Shown here: piece by piece, positions 1-8,343 of the stretch
How positions within the stretch are numbered: position 1 is the stretch's first letter
Layout: each line of letters starts with the position of its first letter
DNA from: Paeniglutamicibacter terrestris
GTDB taxonomy: Bacteria > Actinomycetota > Actinomycetes > Actinomycetales > Micrococcaceae
Direction of reading: 5' to 3'
Length of the DNA stretch: 64,000 bases
Assembly: GCF_012271785.1 (NCBI RefSeq)
Contig: NZ_JAAWVT010000004.1
Span: 124,001 to 188,000, forward strand
Made by a program: the position numbers and the translations under genes
Notes under the pieces: model-generated
The model's input: only the letters and a program-made list of their open reading frames with translations
Told to the model about the DNA's origin: nothing
Databases searched by the model: none

Positions 1-186
1 GACGTGATCATTGAATCTCAGATGGTGCTTTCACCGGATGCGGATTGGCTGGATCCACGCGATCGTATCGTGCTGGCCGGCGTCGAGTACGAGGTGCACG
101 GGGGGCCGCGTGATTTCACGCATGGGCCGTTCAATTTCGCGCCTGGCTATGCAATCCAAGTGAAGAGGGCGGTGGACATTGGCTAA
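1..186 (+). CDS. Phage head-tail connector or stopper-like protein, 5' truncated
   Basis: The reading frame is open from the window edge to a stop at 184-186, leaving about 61 residues of the C-terminal part. The sequence has a compact beta-rich look (DRIVLAGVEYEVHG, then NFAPGYAIQVKRAVDIG) typical of small head closure proteins that sit before the tail completion gene in siphoviruses. Function is inferred from position, directly upstream of a tail completion-like gene whose TTG start overlaps its end. A GTG at position 4 is probably internal. Confidence 0.5.
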   Translation, partial: DVIIESQMVLSPDADWLDPRDRIVLAGVEYEVHGGPRDFTHGPFNFAPGYAIQVKRAVDIG

Positions 187-523
187 GGTTCCTAAGTTTG
201 TTTGGAAGCGAGATTTTATGATGAATCTGCGCACCTCGCCTATGGTCTTCGATGAGTTGAAGCGTCAGGGCGAACGTATCGCAAACAGCGCAGGGCCGGG
301 GCATAAGGTCACGGCAATGGTCACGCGTGGCAGTCGCGCTAAGTCGCGTGCACGCGTGCAGGTTTCCGCGAGCACGCCCGAAGCTCGCCGCGCGAACTTT
401 GAGCAGAATGTTTTGCTCAAGGCGCTTGGTGGCAGTGACTACACCGTGTACCGCTCGAAGCAGGGGCGCACAAGCCTGATTTCAAACAAGCAGGCGAACA
501 ACTACCGGAGTCGTAGTGGGTAA
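179..523 (+). CDS. Phage tail completion (HK97 gp10-like) protein
   Basis: Encodes 114 basic residues. The N-terminal part (KVPKFVWKRDFMMNLRTSPM, then a helix VFDELKRQGERIANSAG) and a strand-rich middle resemble small minor capsid or tail completion proteins encoded between head-tail connector and tail terminator. The start is TTG at 179, overlapping the preceding stop. The stop overlaps the GTG of the next gene, so the genes are translationally coupled. The family assignment comes from order and general character, not a diagnostic motif. Confidence 0.5.
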   Translation: MAKVPKFVWKRDFMMNLRTSPMVFDELKRQGERIANSAGPGHKVTAMVTRGSRAKSRARVQVSASTPEARRANFEQNVLLKALGGSDYTVYRSKQGRTSLISNKQANNYRSRSG

Positions 524-896
524 CCGCATGGTGCGGCAAGACGTAGAGGGCATCGTCGCGATGTACCTCACGTCGAAGCTGGGTGGGGTGCAGGCGCGCA
601 CTAATCGCACCAGTGCCGCGCGCGAGGTGACCATTGAGCGCATCGGCGGAACAAAGCGCAACGTCATGCACGAGCGGGTATTTCTAGCCGTGCAGGCGTG
701 GGATACGGGGTCTAAGACGGGCGCTTTCGACCTTGCCGCGGATGCGGTGTCTTGGCTTGAGCAGATGACCGAGACGGGCGCGTGGATCGGAAACGAAGAT
801 GAAGTCTCATCGATCATCTGGTTCCCCGATCCGATCACGCACGCGCCCCGATACCAATTCACTGTGCACATCATGAGCGGAGGGATCCCAGCATGA
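516..896 (+). CDS. Phage tail terminator-like protein
   Basis: Encodes 126 residues. The pattern of an N-terminal helix, a conserved-looking central strand pair (VFLAVQAWDTGSKTGAFDLA), a helix (ADAVSWLEQMTE) and a C-terminal strand ending in YQFTVHIMSG matches tail terminator proteins of siphoviruses, which cap the tail tube and join it to the head. It starts at GTG 516, overlapping the upstream stop, and its TGA overlaps the ATG of the next small gene. Position just before the tail tube gene supports the call. Confidence 0.55.
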   Translation: MGNRMVRQDVEGIVAMYLTSKLGGVQARTNRTSAAREVTIERIGGTKRNVMHERVFLAVQAWDTGSKTGAFDLAADAVSWLEQMTETGAWIGNEDEVSSIIWFPDPITHAPRYQFTVHIMSGGIPA

Positions 897-1069
897 ACCA
901 AGTAACCACGCTTTACCATCCGACCATTGTAGGTCTCAAGCAGGTAATCGGCGGTGATATTTCGGAATGGCTAAATGCCGGGTGGCTGACAAGTTCACCG
1001 GGCGCGGGTGATGGTTTTCCGACGCCGAGCGATTCGGCACTCATGAAGTTCAAGGCGGTAGGCGAATAG
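893..1069 (+). CDS. Small phage protein, 58 residues, unknown function
   Basis: An ATG at 893 overlaps the previous stop (ATGA) and opens a 58-codon frame ending at TAG 1067-1069. The product begins MNQVTTLYHPTIVGLKQV and ends DSALMKFKAVGE. The tight coupling and the otherwise empty 200-base gap make it a credible gene. Small proteins of this kind are often encoded between tail terminator and tail tube genes in actinophages. No motif identifies its role. Confidence 0.65.
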   Translation: MNQVTTLYHPTIVGLKQVIGGDISEWLNAGWLTSSPGAGDGFPTPSDSALMKFKAVGE

Positions 1070-1110
1070 CCTGCCGCCTTTCTTGTACCTAAAACGAATG
1101 CGAGGCCCAA

Positions 1111-1704
1111 ATGGGTAATGCACTAAATGTCCAGGTCGGTAAGCCGAAGGCTACCGGCGCGATTTTCAAGGCACCGCTCGGAACTGCGCTGCCGGTCAAC
1201 GAAACCACGGCGCTGGCTGCGGCTTACGTCGATCACGGTTACGCGTCTTCGGAAGGTCTGACGAAGGCCATTACCAAGGCTTTTACCGAAATCAAGGAAT
1301 GGGGCGGTAAGACCGTTCTGCGTCCGCAGACTGAGGTCGGCGTGAATATCAACTTCAAGCTTATCGAGGTTGTGGGCGTCACCGGTGGCGTGGTTGCCAA
1401 GACCGTATTCGGCGCTAGTGCCGTCACGGTCACCCCGGCAACGTCTTCGACCGGTACGAAGATTGCCCTTGCCTACAAGGGTGATGAGCTTCCGAATGGC
1501 GTGTGGGCCTTCGACATGGTGAACCCGTCCACCAACGCATTGCGCCGCGTGATCGCAGCCAATGCGCAGGTCACCAACGAGGACTTCACCCAGACGTATT
1601 CGGGCGAATCTGCCATTGAGATTCCGGTGCAGCTTACCTGCTTCCCGGATGCGCTCGGGAACTTCTTCTACGAGTATTCAGACGATGGAATTTTCAGCGT
1701 CTAG
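1111..1704 (+). CDS. Major tail tube protein
   Basis: Encodes 197 residues. The sequence is rich in strands with small and Thr/Val residues, contains PATSSTGTKIALAYKGDELP in the middle and a late strand IEIPVQLTCFPDALGNFF, as in phi13/HK97-type tail tube proteins that polymerise into the siphovirus tail. Size and location between terminator-like and chaperone genes fit. It is followed at once by a strong Rho-independent terminator, as expected for a highly expressed structural gene. The start is ATG 1111 with a GAGG just upstream. Confidence 0.7.
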   Translation: MGNALNVQVGKPKATGAIFKAPLGTALPVNETTALAAAYVDHGYASSEGLTKAITKAFTEIKEWGGKTVLRPQTEVGVNINFKLIEVVGVTGGVVAKTVFGASAVTVTPATSSTGTKIALAYKGDELPNGVWAFDMVNPSTNALRRVIAANAQVTNEDFTQTYSGESAIEIPVQLTCFPDALGNFFYEYSDDGIFSV

Positions 1705-1711
1705 CTAGACC

Positions 1712-1756
1712 AGGTGGGGCGCGCTGCTGGTGTGCCCGCGCCCCACCTTTCTTTTC
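1712..1756 (+). terminator. Rho-independent terminator after the tail tube gene
   Basis: A perfect 12-bp stem (AGGTGGGGCGCG with CGCGCCCCACCT, 1712-1723 and 1737-1748) has a 13-base loop and is followed by TTCTTTT. It sits just after the tail tube stop codon and would reduce transcription into the chaperone and tape measure genes, a common way to set tube protein in excess. Confidence 0.8.
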
Positions 1757-1795
1757 CCCCGCACACCACACACCCCTAAACATGGAGGCACACCA

Positions 1796-2176
1796 ATGAC
1801 CACCACACGAGCAACCACCGCAAAGACCAGCACCAAGACTCCCGCGAAGACTGCCGCACGTAAGGCACCGCAGGACCGCAAGCCCAAGCAGGATGAGGCA
1901 CCGGCACAGGTCACCATCACGGTTGATGGCTTCGAGGTGACCTTGGATGCCGACAAGCTGGACGACTACGACCTGATGGAAAACATCGCCCGCGTCGATG
2001 ACGGGGAGCGTGAGCGTGTTGTGCTGGTGCTGCGTAGCATGCTCGGCCCTGACGTGCACGAGGAAGTGAAGGCGAAGTTCCGCGGAGATGATGGGCGGAT
2101 CCGCGTTGAACCGATGATCATGTTCTTCTACGAAGTGATGAAGCAGTTCCAAACGGAACTGCAAGCGCGGGGCTAA
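1796..2176 (+). CDS. Tail assembly chaperone, N-terminal (G-like) protein
   Basis: Encodes 126 residues from ATG 1796, chosen because GGAGG lies 8 bases upstream; an in-frame GTG at 1730 lies inside the preceding terminator hairpin. After an Ala/Thr/Lys-rich leader (residues 1-40) comes a conserved-type segment, FEVTLDADKLDDYDLMENIA, and a helical C-terminus ending EVMKQFQTELQARG, typical of siphovirus G proteins that chaperone the tape measure protein. Most such phages make a longer GT form by ribosomal frameshifting. Here the next gene is in the same frame, separated only by TAA and two codons. Confidence 0.7.
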   Translation: MTTTRATTAKTSTKTPAKTAARKAPQDRKPKQDEAPAQVTITVDGFEVTLDADKLDDYDLMENIARVDDGERERVVLVLRSMLGPDVHEEVKAKFRGDDGRIRVEPMIMFFYEVMKQFQTELQARG

Positions 2177-2182
2177 CCCGCC

Positions 2183-2875
2183 GTGGTCGTGGATCTGACA
2201 GTTCAGTATTACGACTCCTGCATACACGCTGGCGAATGGTCGCTGCCGGTTCGTCTTGACGCGTTCGATGATCCGAGACTGCTGATTCTGATGAGCGACA
2301 TTTCGTTGGGTGGTCGGTTGCGGCTGTTGTGGTTTTTGCTGGAGCCGGAATGCCACGACGATTTGCGGTCTCTGATGCGCGCCGCCACGGGTACGTCTTC
2401 GAGTCAGAATGTCATGGCGTTTACGCGGGTCATTCTGGAGCAGGAAGCGCGCGGGTTGATGATCTTCCTGCACATGCTCGCGACGTGCCGAGCCGAGCTA
2501 AAGGCAGACTTTCGGCGGTTCTATTCATTGGGTCTGGATGCGGCGTTGGTTGAGCTATCGCCGCGCGATTTGAGCGACTACGCGGTGTCTCTGCCCAGTG
2601 AGGGCGCGGTGCATCGCAAGCTCAATCCCGATCATGAATGGAGCCTAAACGAGCAACTGATGGCGGCGATGATCGACGTGCAGAACATGCGCCGCTACGA
2701 GGCTGCGAAGCTTGCCGGCGCGAACTCGGCGACTAAGCCTAAACAGATTGAGCGTCCGGGCGTCAGTAACGGCGAGACGGAAAACATCGGCGAATCCGAA
2801 GGCTTCGAGAACGTTGAAGATTTCGATGAGGCATACGCCAAGATCCGGGCCAGATTCGCCCCGGCACCTGAGTAA
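2183..2875 (+). CDS. Tail assembly chaperone, second (T-like) protein
   Basis: Encodes 230 residues from GTG 2183, with another possible GTG at 2189. It lies between the G-like gene and the tape measure gene, the place of the T part of the GT chaperone. It has a helical central region and an acidic C-terminal tail (GETENIGESEGFENVEDFDE). The frame is the same as the upstream gene, with TAA CCC GCC between them, so it is made by separate initiation or, less usually, stop-codon readthrough. No strong ribosome binding site precedes the GTG. Confidence 0.6.
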   Translation: MVVDLTVQYYDSCIHAGEWSLPVRLDAFDDPRLLILMSDISLGGRLRLLWFLLEPECHDDLRSLMRAATGTSSSQNVMAFTRVILEQEARGLMIFLHMLATCRAELKADFRRFYSLGLDAALVELSPRDLSDYAVSLPSEGAVHRKLNPDHEWSLNEQLMAAMIDVQNMRRYEAAKLAGANSATKPKQIERPGVSNGETENIGESEGFENVEDFDEAYAKIRARFAPAPE

Positions 2876-2883
2876 CAACATAT

Positions 2884-2909
2884 CCGCGGGGCACTACGGT
2901 GCCCCGCGG
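2884..2909. repeat. Perfect inverted repeat before the tape measure gene
   Basis: CCGCGGGGCAC and GTGCCCCGCGG form an 11-bp stem around a TACG tetraloop, 8 bases after the chaperone stop and 22 bases before the tape measure ATG. No T-run follows, so it is not a standard terminator. It may protect or separate message segments, or affect initiation of the next gene. Confidence 0.7.
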
Positions 2910-2931
2910 GCTATCGCCGGGAGGTGGTGTC

Positions 2932-5900
2932 ATGGCCGAAGAGTCCGTGGAGCTGGGTAAGGCTTACCTCTCGCTGCTAGCCAGCACAAGGGATATGAAG
3001 GCGTCTGTCAAAGACGCGATGCGTGAGCTGGGGCAACAGACTGACGGTGCCGTTAAGAAGTCGGGTAGCAAACTGCTGTCGGGCATCGGCGGCGCGATCG
3101 GCAAGGTCACTAAAGCTGGCATATTAGGCATTGGTGGTCTCGCGGCAACGGTCGGCGGTCTGGCGGCGGCTGGTGGCATTTCGCGTGCGCTGGCTATCGA
3201 GGATGCGCGCGCGAAGCTTGACGGACTGGGGCACGACACCAAGACCGTGGACAAGATCATGGCGGACGCTTTGGCGTCGGTCAAGGGTACGGCGTTCGGC
3301 TTGGGAGACGCGGCATCCGCTGCGGCTTCGGCTGTCGCATCCGGTGTGAAGCCGGGTAAGGATTTGCAGCGCACCTTAAAGCTCACCGGTGACGCGGCGA
3401 CTATCGCCGGCGTCGGGTTCGGCGACATGTCGGCAATCATGAACAAGGCTGCGGCATCGAACAAGGTGCAGGGTGACATCCTCGCGCAGCTCGGCGATAT
3501 GGGCATTCCGATCGTGCAGCTCTTGGGCGAATCGATGGGTAAGACTGCCAGCGAAATTTACGATGCTTCCAAGGATGGCACGATCAGTTTCGCCAACTTG
3601 CAGGATGCTATCGAGTCGGGCATGGGCGGTGCCGCTCTAAAGTCGGGCAAGACTTTCCGTGGTGCCTGGGCCAACGTCATGGCGGCTCTTGGTCGTGGTG
3701 GCGAGACGGTCATCAAGCCGGTTTTGGATTTGCTGCGGGATGGGTTCAACAAAGCCATTCCGATTATCGACAATGTGACAAATGCGATGAAGCCGCTTGT
3801 CGCTGCATTCTCGGCGAAGCTGCCGGGTGTGCTCAAGGAAATCACGGGCGGTTTCGAGGCGTTCCGGCAGGCATTCAAGTATGCAGATGGTGACATCACT
3901 TCGTCGGGCTTCCCCGGATTCATGGAACGTCTCGGCTACGCTGCGGCGGTTGCCTGGGACATCCTGAAAAACAAGGTCATCCCGATGCTGAAAGAGCTTG
4001 TTGGCTGGGTTATTCAGAATCGTGACTGGATTGTGGCGCTCGGTATCGCTGTTGGTACGGGCACTGTCCTTTGGAAGCTCTACAACATCGCAACGACCGG
4101 CTATAAGAAGATTGCCGCGATTGTCACGAAGCTGATTCAAGGGCAGACGGCGGCACAGCTCGCATTGAACGCGGCCTTCAAGGCGCACCCCATCATGATG
4201 ATCATCGGCGTGATTATCTCGCTGATCGCGGCGCTGGTGTATCTCTACAACACCAATGAGACGGCGCGGAAGATTATCGACGGCGCGTGGATCGGCATCA
4301 AGAATGCTGTGAAGTTCGCGTGGGAGCGGGTCATCAAGCCGGTATTTGATGCCGTGTCTGGATTCGTGAAAAACGTTCTAGGCCCGATCTTCAAGTGGCT
4401 GTACGAGAAAATTATCAAGCCTGTCTGGGAGGCGGTTTATAGCGCGGTTCGGTGGGCATGGCAGAAGGTCATCCAGCCGGTCTTCAAGGCGATAGTCGGG
4501 TTCATCAAGAACACGCTAGGTCCGATTTTCTCGTGGCTGTACGACAAAATTATCAAGCCCGTTTGGGATCTGATTGCTTTTGCGATCGACGCGGCATGGA
4601 ACATTATGGTTCTGATTTTCGATCTGATCGCATGGACGGTCAAAAATGTTGTTGGCCCGATTTTCAAATGGCTTTACGACAAGATTATCAAGCCGTATTT
4701 CGCGAGCATCGTCAAGCAGATCAAGGATAGCTGGGCGCTCATGAAGGCCGTCTTCTACGTTATCCGTGATTTTGTGCGTGACGTGCTCGGGCCGATTTTC
4801 AAGTGGCTTTACAACAAAATCGTGAAGCCTGTCTGGGATGCGCTAAGTAAGGTCATCAAAGATACGTGGAATGATAAAATCAAGCCCATTTTTAGAGCGC
4901 TCGGTAATTTCATCAAAGATGTTGTAGGCCCTGCATTTAAAAAGGGCGTCGATATTATTGCTGGATTCTGGGATAAGCTGAAAAAGATTGCACTTGCGCC
5001 TATCAATTTCATTATTGAAACTGTATATAACAAGGGCATCGTCGGCACCTTCAACAAGGTAGCTGAGGCTATCGGGTCGAAGGCCCGCCTCAAGACGCTG
5101 GGCAAGCTCGGCGTCGGTGGTGGTGGCGGTTCTAGTAACTCCGCTCAGAAGTTTGGCGGCGGCGGGACCAAGTTCAATGCTCGCGCAAAGGGTGGACACA
5201 CCCCGCGCGGCTGGACCCTAGTTGGTGAAGAGGGACCGGAGCTGGTGAACTTTGCCAGCCCTGGGATGGTCTACACCGCAGCTCAAACAAAGCTGATGCA
5301 AGCCGGCCAGCAGCAGGCACCCACGGGTGCTGTGCGGCAGTTCGATAAGAACGGCAAGGGCATGCTTCCACAGGGCGGCTGGCTCGGCAGTCTCGGCGGG
5401 AAACTCGGCGGGGCACTGGCCGGCGCTTGGAAGAAATCAACCGAGTGGATCCGTGGCGGTCTGGCGAAGGCCGCTGAGGTTGTTCTGTCTCCAGTTCGGA
5501 GCCTGCTTAACAAGTCCCTGCCGGATAGCGGCATGGCTCGCTTGGGCAAGGATCTGGGCATGAATGCCATTGATCGGGTTATCAAGTGGATCAAGGGCAA
5601 CGACACCGCACCCGACACTGGGGGCGGTGGTGGTGGCACTGGGGCCGTGTTCAGTGGTCCGAAGGGTGCGTTCCATCGTCCGTCACAGGGTCCGTACACG
5701 TCGATGTTTGGTCCGCGCTGGGGAGCATTCCACGCGGGCGTTGACATCGCCGGTGGCGGTCCTACCTTTGCGGCCCTAAACGGTCTCGTAAAGTACATCG
5801 GCACCGGTGGCGGATTGCCAGGGCGCACGGGCTACGGCATTCGACTGGATCACGGCGGCGGCTTCCAAACCTACTACGGGCACAACCCGTATGACGGTGT

Positions 5901-6276
5901 GAAGGTCAAGGTCGGCGATCACGTGAGGGCTGGTCAGCGAATCGGTACACAGGGCCACACCGGCAATGTAACCGGTACGCACCTTCACTTCGAGACGCTG
6001 CAAAACGGTCGGGCGCTGAATCCGATGACGTACCTGCACGACAAGGGCGGTTGGCACGCACCGGGCACGTTGAGCATGAATCAGCTCAAGGTTCCCGAAG
6101 CGATTCTTACGCCTAGTGAGTGGGATGCGGCTGAAAAGGCGATCGAACTCGCGGCAAAGGGTGGCAAGTCCATCGACATGAGCGGTTCACAGTTCGGGTA
6201 TGACCCCGACGAAGTGATTCGTCGTATGGAGCAGGCAGAGCGGCGCGCGCAAGTCATCGCCGGTCTCAATAACTAA
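2932..6276 (+). CDS. Tape measure protein with C-terminal M23 peptidase domain
   Basis: Encodes 1114 residues; ATG 2932 is preceded by GGGAGGTGG. Residues 70-290 resemble the tape measure core. Residues 380-470 contain hydrophobic segments, and residues 478-672 are a tandem repeat of about 45 residues with a GPIFKWLY motif. A Gly-rich linker and the common tape measure box WTLVGEEGPELVNFASPG (around residue 765) follow. Residues 920-1030 are an M23 metallopeptidase with HAGVD (His934, Asp938) and HLHF (His1017, His1019) zinc ligands. It sets tail length and likely opens peptidoglycan during DNA entry. A stretch near 4850-5050 is more AT-rich than its surroundings. Confidence 0.92.
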   Translation: MAEESVELGKAYLSLLASTRDMKASVKDAMRELGQQTDGAVKKSGSKLLSGIGGAIGKVTKAGILGIGGLAATVGGLAAAGGISRALAIEDARAKLDGLGHDTKTVDKIMADALASVKGTAFGLGDAASAAASAVASGVKPGKDLQRTLKLTGDAATIAGVGFGDMSAIMNKAAASNKVQGDILAQLGDMGIPIVQLLGESMGKTASEIYDASKDGTISFANLQDAIESGMGGAALKSGKTFRGAWANVMAALGRGGETVIKPVLDLLRDGFNKAIPIIDNVTNAMKPLVAAFSAKLPGVLKEITGGFEAFRQAFKYADGDITSSGFPGFMERLGYAAAVAWDILKNKVIPMLKELVGWVIQNRDWIVALGIAVGTGTVLWKLYNIATTGYKKIAAIVTKLIQGQTAAQLALNAAFKAHPIMMIIGVIISLIAALVYLYNTNETARKIIDGAWIGIKNAVKFAWERVIKPVFDAVSGFVKNVLGPIFKWLYEKIIKPVWEAVYSAVRWAWQKVIQPVFKAIVGFIKNTLGPIFSWLYDKIIKPVWDLIAFAIDAAWNIMVLIFDLIAWTVKNVVGPIFKWLYDKIIKPYFASIVKQIKDSWALMKAVFYVIRDFVRDVLGPIFKWLYNKIVKPVWDALSKVIKDTWNDKIKPIFRALGNFIKDVVGPAFKKGVDIIAGFWDKLKKIALAPINFIIETVYNKGIVGTFNKVAEAIGSKARLKTLGKLGVGGGGGSSNSAQKFGGGGTKFNARAKGGHTPRGWTLVGEEGPELVNFASPGMVYTAAQTKLMQAGQQQAPTGAVRQFDKNGKGMLPQGGWLGSLGGKLGGALAGAWKKSTEWIRGGLAKAAEVVLSPVRSLLNKSLPDSGMARLGKDLGMNAIDRVIKWIKGNDTAPDTGGGGGGTGAVFSGPKGAFHRPSQGPYTSMFGPRWGAFHAGVDIAGGGPTFAALNGLVKYIGTGGGLPGRTGYGIRLDHGGGFQTYYGHNPYDGVKVKVGDHVRAGQRIGTQGHTGNVTGTHLHFETLQNGRALNPMTYLHDKGGWHAPGTLSMNQLKVPEAILTPSEWDAAEKAIELAAKGGKSIDMSGSQFGYDPDEVIRRMEQAERRAQVIAGLNN
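4363..4947 (+). repeat. Tandem 45-46 residue repeat inside the tape measure gene
   Basis: Codons for the GPIF/GPAF motif begin at 4381, 4519, 4654, 4789 and 4927, giving steps of 138, 135, 135 and 138 bases. Each unit reads roughly FVKNVLGPIFKWLYDKIIKP followed by a Trp-containing amphipathic helix. Units are similar at protein level but diverged in DNA, so the repeat is old. Such periods in tape measure proteins relate to tail length. Confidence 0.9.
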
Positions 6277-6285
6277 GGGGTGCCC

Positions 6286-7215
6286 ATGAGCATGACGACT
6301 CGGGTCGTCTTTGGATCTGCGGCGGGCGAGTCATCTCGCCCGTCTCCGTGGATCAAGACGCGCATGTGGTGGACGGGAGCGGACGGCGAACGCCGCGAGC
6401 TTACCGACCCTGAATCTGGTGTCTTCGTGATGCCAGAAGGTATCGAGGGGCTGGGAAATACGGGCTACACGCCTTGGCTTTCCCAGTCCCCCGCACAGCA
6501 TGGGCAGCGGTTTCGTGGCGGTCGCTACGAGCCGCGCCCGTGCTTCTGGCCGGTGATGGTCTACTCGCGGGTGAGCACTACCGCTTGGTTCGCTGAGGAT
6601 ACCGACTTCTGGCGCAGCATGGTGCCGGATGTTTACGGGGTCTGGGAAGTGCAGACGCCGAGCGGTACGCGTCGGCTCACCTGTCGCTTTGAAGGTGACG
6701 GCAACCATAAATTCGATTACGACCCTGGGCGGCGCGGTTGGACCGCTTATGGTGTGGCGCTGACCGCTGACGATCCCTTCTGGTATGGGGAATCGATCAC
6801 CCAGGAATGGGAGGCGTCCACCTCGCAAGACCTGAATGCGTGGACTGCCGGTTCACAGCTTGGCTTCCTGTCGTCGGCGAACCGGTTGGAAGATGCCACG
6901 ATCACGAATACGGGTGACCTTGAGGCGTGGCCCGTATGGACGATTCATGGTCCGATGACATCCGCAACGGTGGGTGTTGCGGGCCGCACGGTGACGGCAC
7001 CCATCACGCTAGCTACGTCTAATGATGTGCTGGTGATTGATACGGATCCGACCGTGCAGATGGCGTGGAAGAACGGCGTCGATGTGACATCCAGTTTGGG
7101 GACCGCGAATTTCGCGCCGATCCCCGCGGGTGAAAATCGCAAGCTACAGCTTTCCTTGGTTGGCACCGGTGCGGTTGCCGTAGAGCTTCGACCACGTTTC
7201 CGAAGGGCTTGGTGA
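6286..7215 (+). CDS. Distal tail (Dit-like) baseplate protein
   Basis: Encodes about 309 residues; ATG 6286 lies after AAGGGG, with GTG 6280 and ATG 6292 as alternatives. It directly follows the tape measure gene, the usual Dit position. Residues 85-170 (WFAEDTDFWRSMVPDVYGVW, then a strand-rich region with FDYDPGRRGW and ADDPFWYGE) resemble siphovirus-type distal tail proteins. These form the ring joining the tail tube to the baseplate and fibres. Its end overlaps the start of the next gene. Confidence 0.75.
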   Translation: MSMTTRVVFGSAAGESSRPSPWIKTRMWWTGADGERRELTDPESGVFVMPEGIEGLGNTGYTPWLSQSPAQHGQRFRGGRYEPRPCFWPVMVYSRVSTTAWFAEDTDFWRSMVPDVYGVWEVQTPSGTRRLTCRFEGDGNHKFDYDPGRRGWTAYGVALTADDPFWYGESITQEWEASTSQDLNAWTAGSQLGFLSSANRLEDATITNTGDLEAWPVWTIHGPMTSATVGVAGRTVTAPITLATSNDVLVIDTDPTVQMAWKNGVDVTSSLGTANFAPIPAGENRKLQLSLVGTGAVAVELRPRFRRAW

Positions 7216-8339
7216 GCATGGCGGATGATCTAAAAATCACGGTCTACAGCAAAGCCTTCGTGCGTCTCGGGTGGATCGGTCGCGCCACTTCGGTGGGCGG
7301 CACAATCATCTTCAATGAGGTGGGCGAGATGACGGTCGCGGTAGACGATGATCACCCAATGATGGGTGCCCTTCTTACCGAGGGCACCCGCTTGGTGATT
7401 GAGGGCTACGGGTTGTCCCTGCCGTTGATGTCTGGCCCGATTATGAGCGTGAAGGCGGGGCGGGCGGCTGGTGCCGCCAACCGGGCTGAGGTCACGATTC
7501 GTGATGACCTTATGCACATCTTTGGCATCGTCGGGTGGCCCGTGCCTGGCGCGGCGATTGGTTCACAGACCACCGCCTATCGCGTGTATACGGGCAGTGC
7601 CGAAAAAATCGTCAAGGATATGGTCACCGAGAATAAAACTCGGCTGGGCATCCCTTTGACGGTGGCCCCGAACCTGAACCGTGGCACGACCATTGCGGGC
7701 GGGCTGGCGTTCCGATTCCATCCAACCCGCGACAAGCTCATTCCCGCGCTGGAGCAAGCCGGGCTGGGGATGCGGTGCTACCAAGACGGCACGAACGGTT
7801 TGCGCTTCGATGTTTACGAGCCGGCGACGTACCCGGTGGCACTGTCGGAAGCGGCGGGCACGCTGCGGTCATGGGGTTACACCCGATCCGCTCCCACCGT
7901 GACCCGCGTCGTCAGCGGCGGGCAGGGTGAGGGCACAGCACGCGCCCTAGGCCAGCAGATCAGCACCGCACGCGAAACCCTTTGGGGTTACAAGCTGGAG
8001 GGCTTTGTCGATGCCCGCGATAGCGACGACGCCGACGAAATTGCGCAGCGCCGAAGCGAGATTCTGCTTGAGGGTGCCACCAAAGAGGGCTTGAACGTGG
8101 AGCTAGCCGAGACGGAGCACTTCGGATACGCGAAGGCTCCAGTCGGTACGCGCGTGACGGTGAACGCACGGGCCTTCACGATCACGGACATCATTCGGTC
8201 GGCGACGATCGATTACACCCCTGACAACGGTTTGACCGCGACGCCGCAGGTTGGCGACATGGAAGACACCCCGGCTTTGAAACAAGCCAAGATCACGCAG
8301 GCATTGCGCCGCGCATTGAACACAATCCAACGGAGGTAG
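7212..8339 (+). CDS. Minor tail protein, Gp37-like (tail-associated baseplate protein)
   Basis: Encodes 375 residues from GTG 7212 in a GTGA overlap, with GAAGGG 5 bases upstream; ATG 7218 is an alternative. The N-terminal part has a strand-rich domain (GGTIIFNEVGEMTVAVDDDH, then LVIEGYGLSLPLMSGPIMSV) as in the Siphovirus ReqiPepy6 Gp37-like family common in actinophages. The rest alternates strands and helices like Tal/gp27-type hub proteins. It probably forms the hub beneath the Dit ring. No peptidase motif is visible. Confidence 0.7.
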   Translation: MSMADDLKITVYSKAFVRLGWIGRATSVGGTIIFNEVGEMTVAVDDDHPMMGALLTEGTRLVIEGYGLSLPLMSGPIMSVKAGRAAGAANRAEVTIRDDLMHIFGIVGWPVPGAAIGSQTTAYRVYTGSAEKIVKDMVTENKTRLGIPLTVAPNLNRGTTIAGGLAFRFHPTRDKLIPALEQAGLGMRCYQDGTNGLRFDVYEPATYPVALSEAAGTLRSWGYTRSAPTVTRVVSGGQGEGTARALGQQISTARETLWGYKLEGFVDARDSDDADEIAQRRSEILLEGATKEGLNVELAETEHFGYAKAPVGTRVTVNARAFTITDIIRSATIDYTPDNGLTATPQVGDMEDTPALKQAKITQALRRALNTIQRR

Positions 8340-8343
8340 CGCA

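Noticed and set aside
1694-2473. 259-residue minus-strand frame opposite the tail chaperone genes
   Set aside because: The plus strand has well-placed, overlapping phage genes with ribosome binding sites. The minus frame is His/Gln-rich and looks like GC-driven open sequence.
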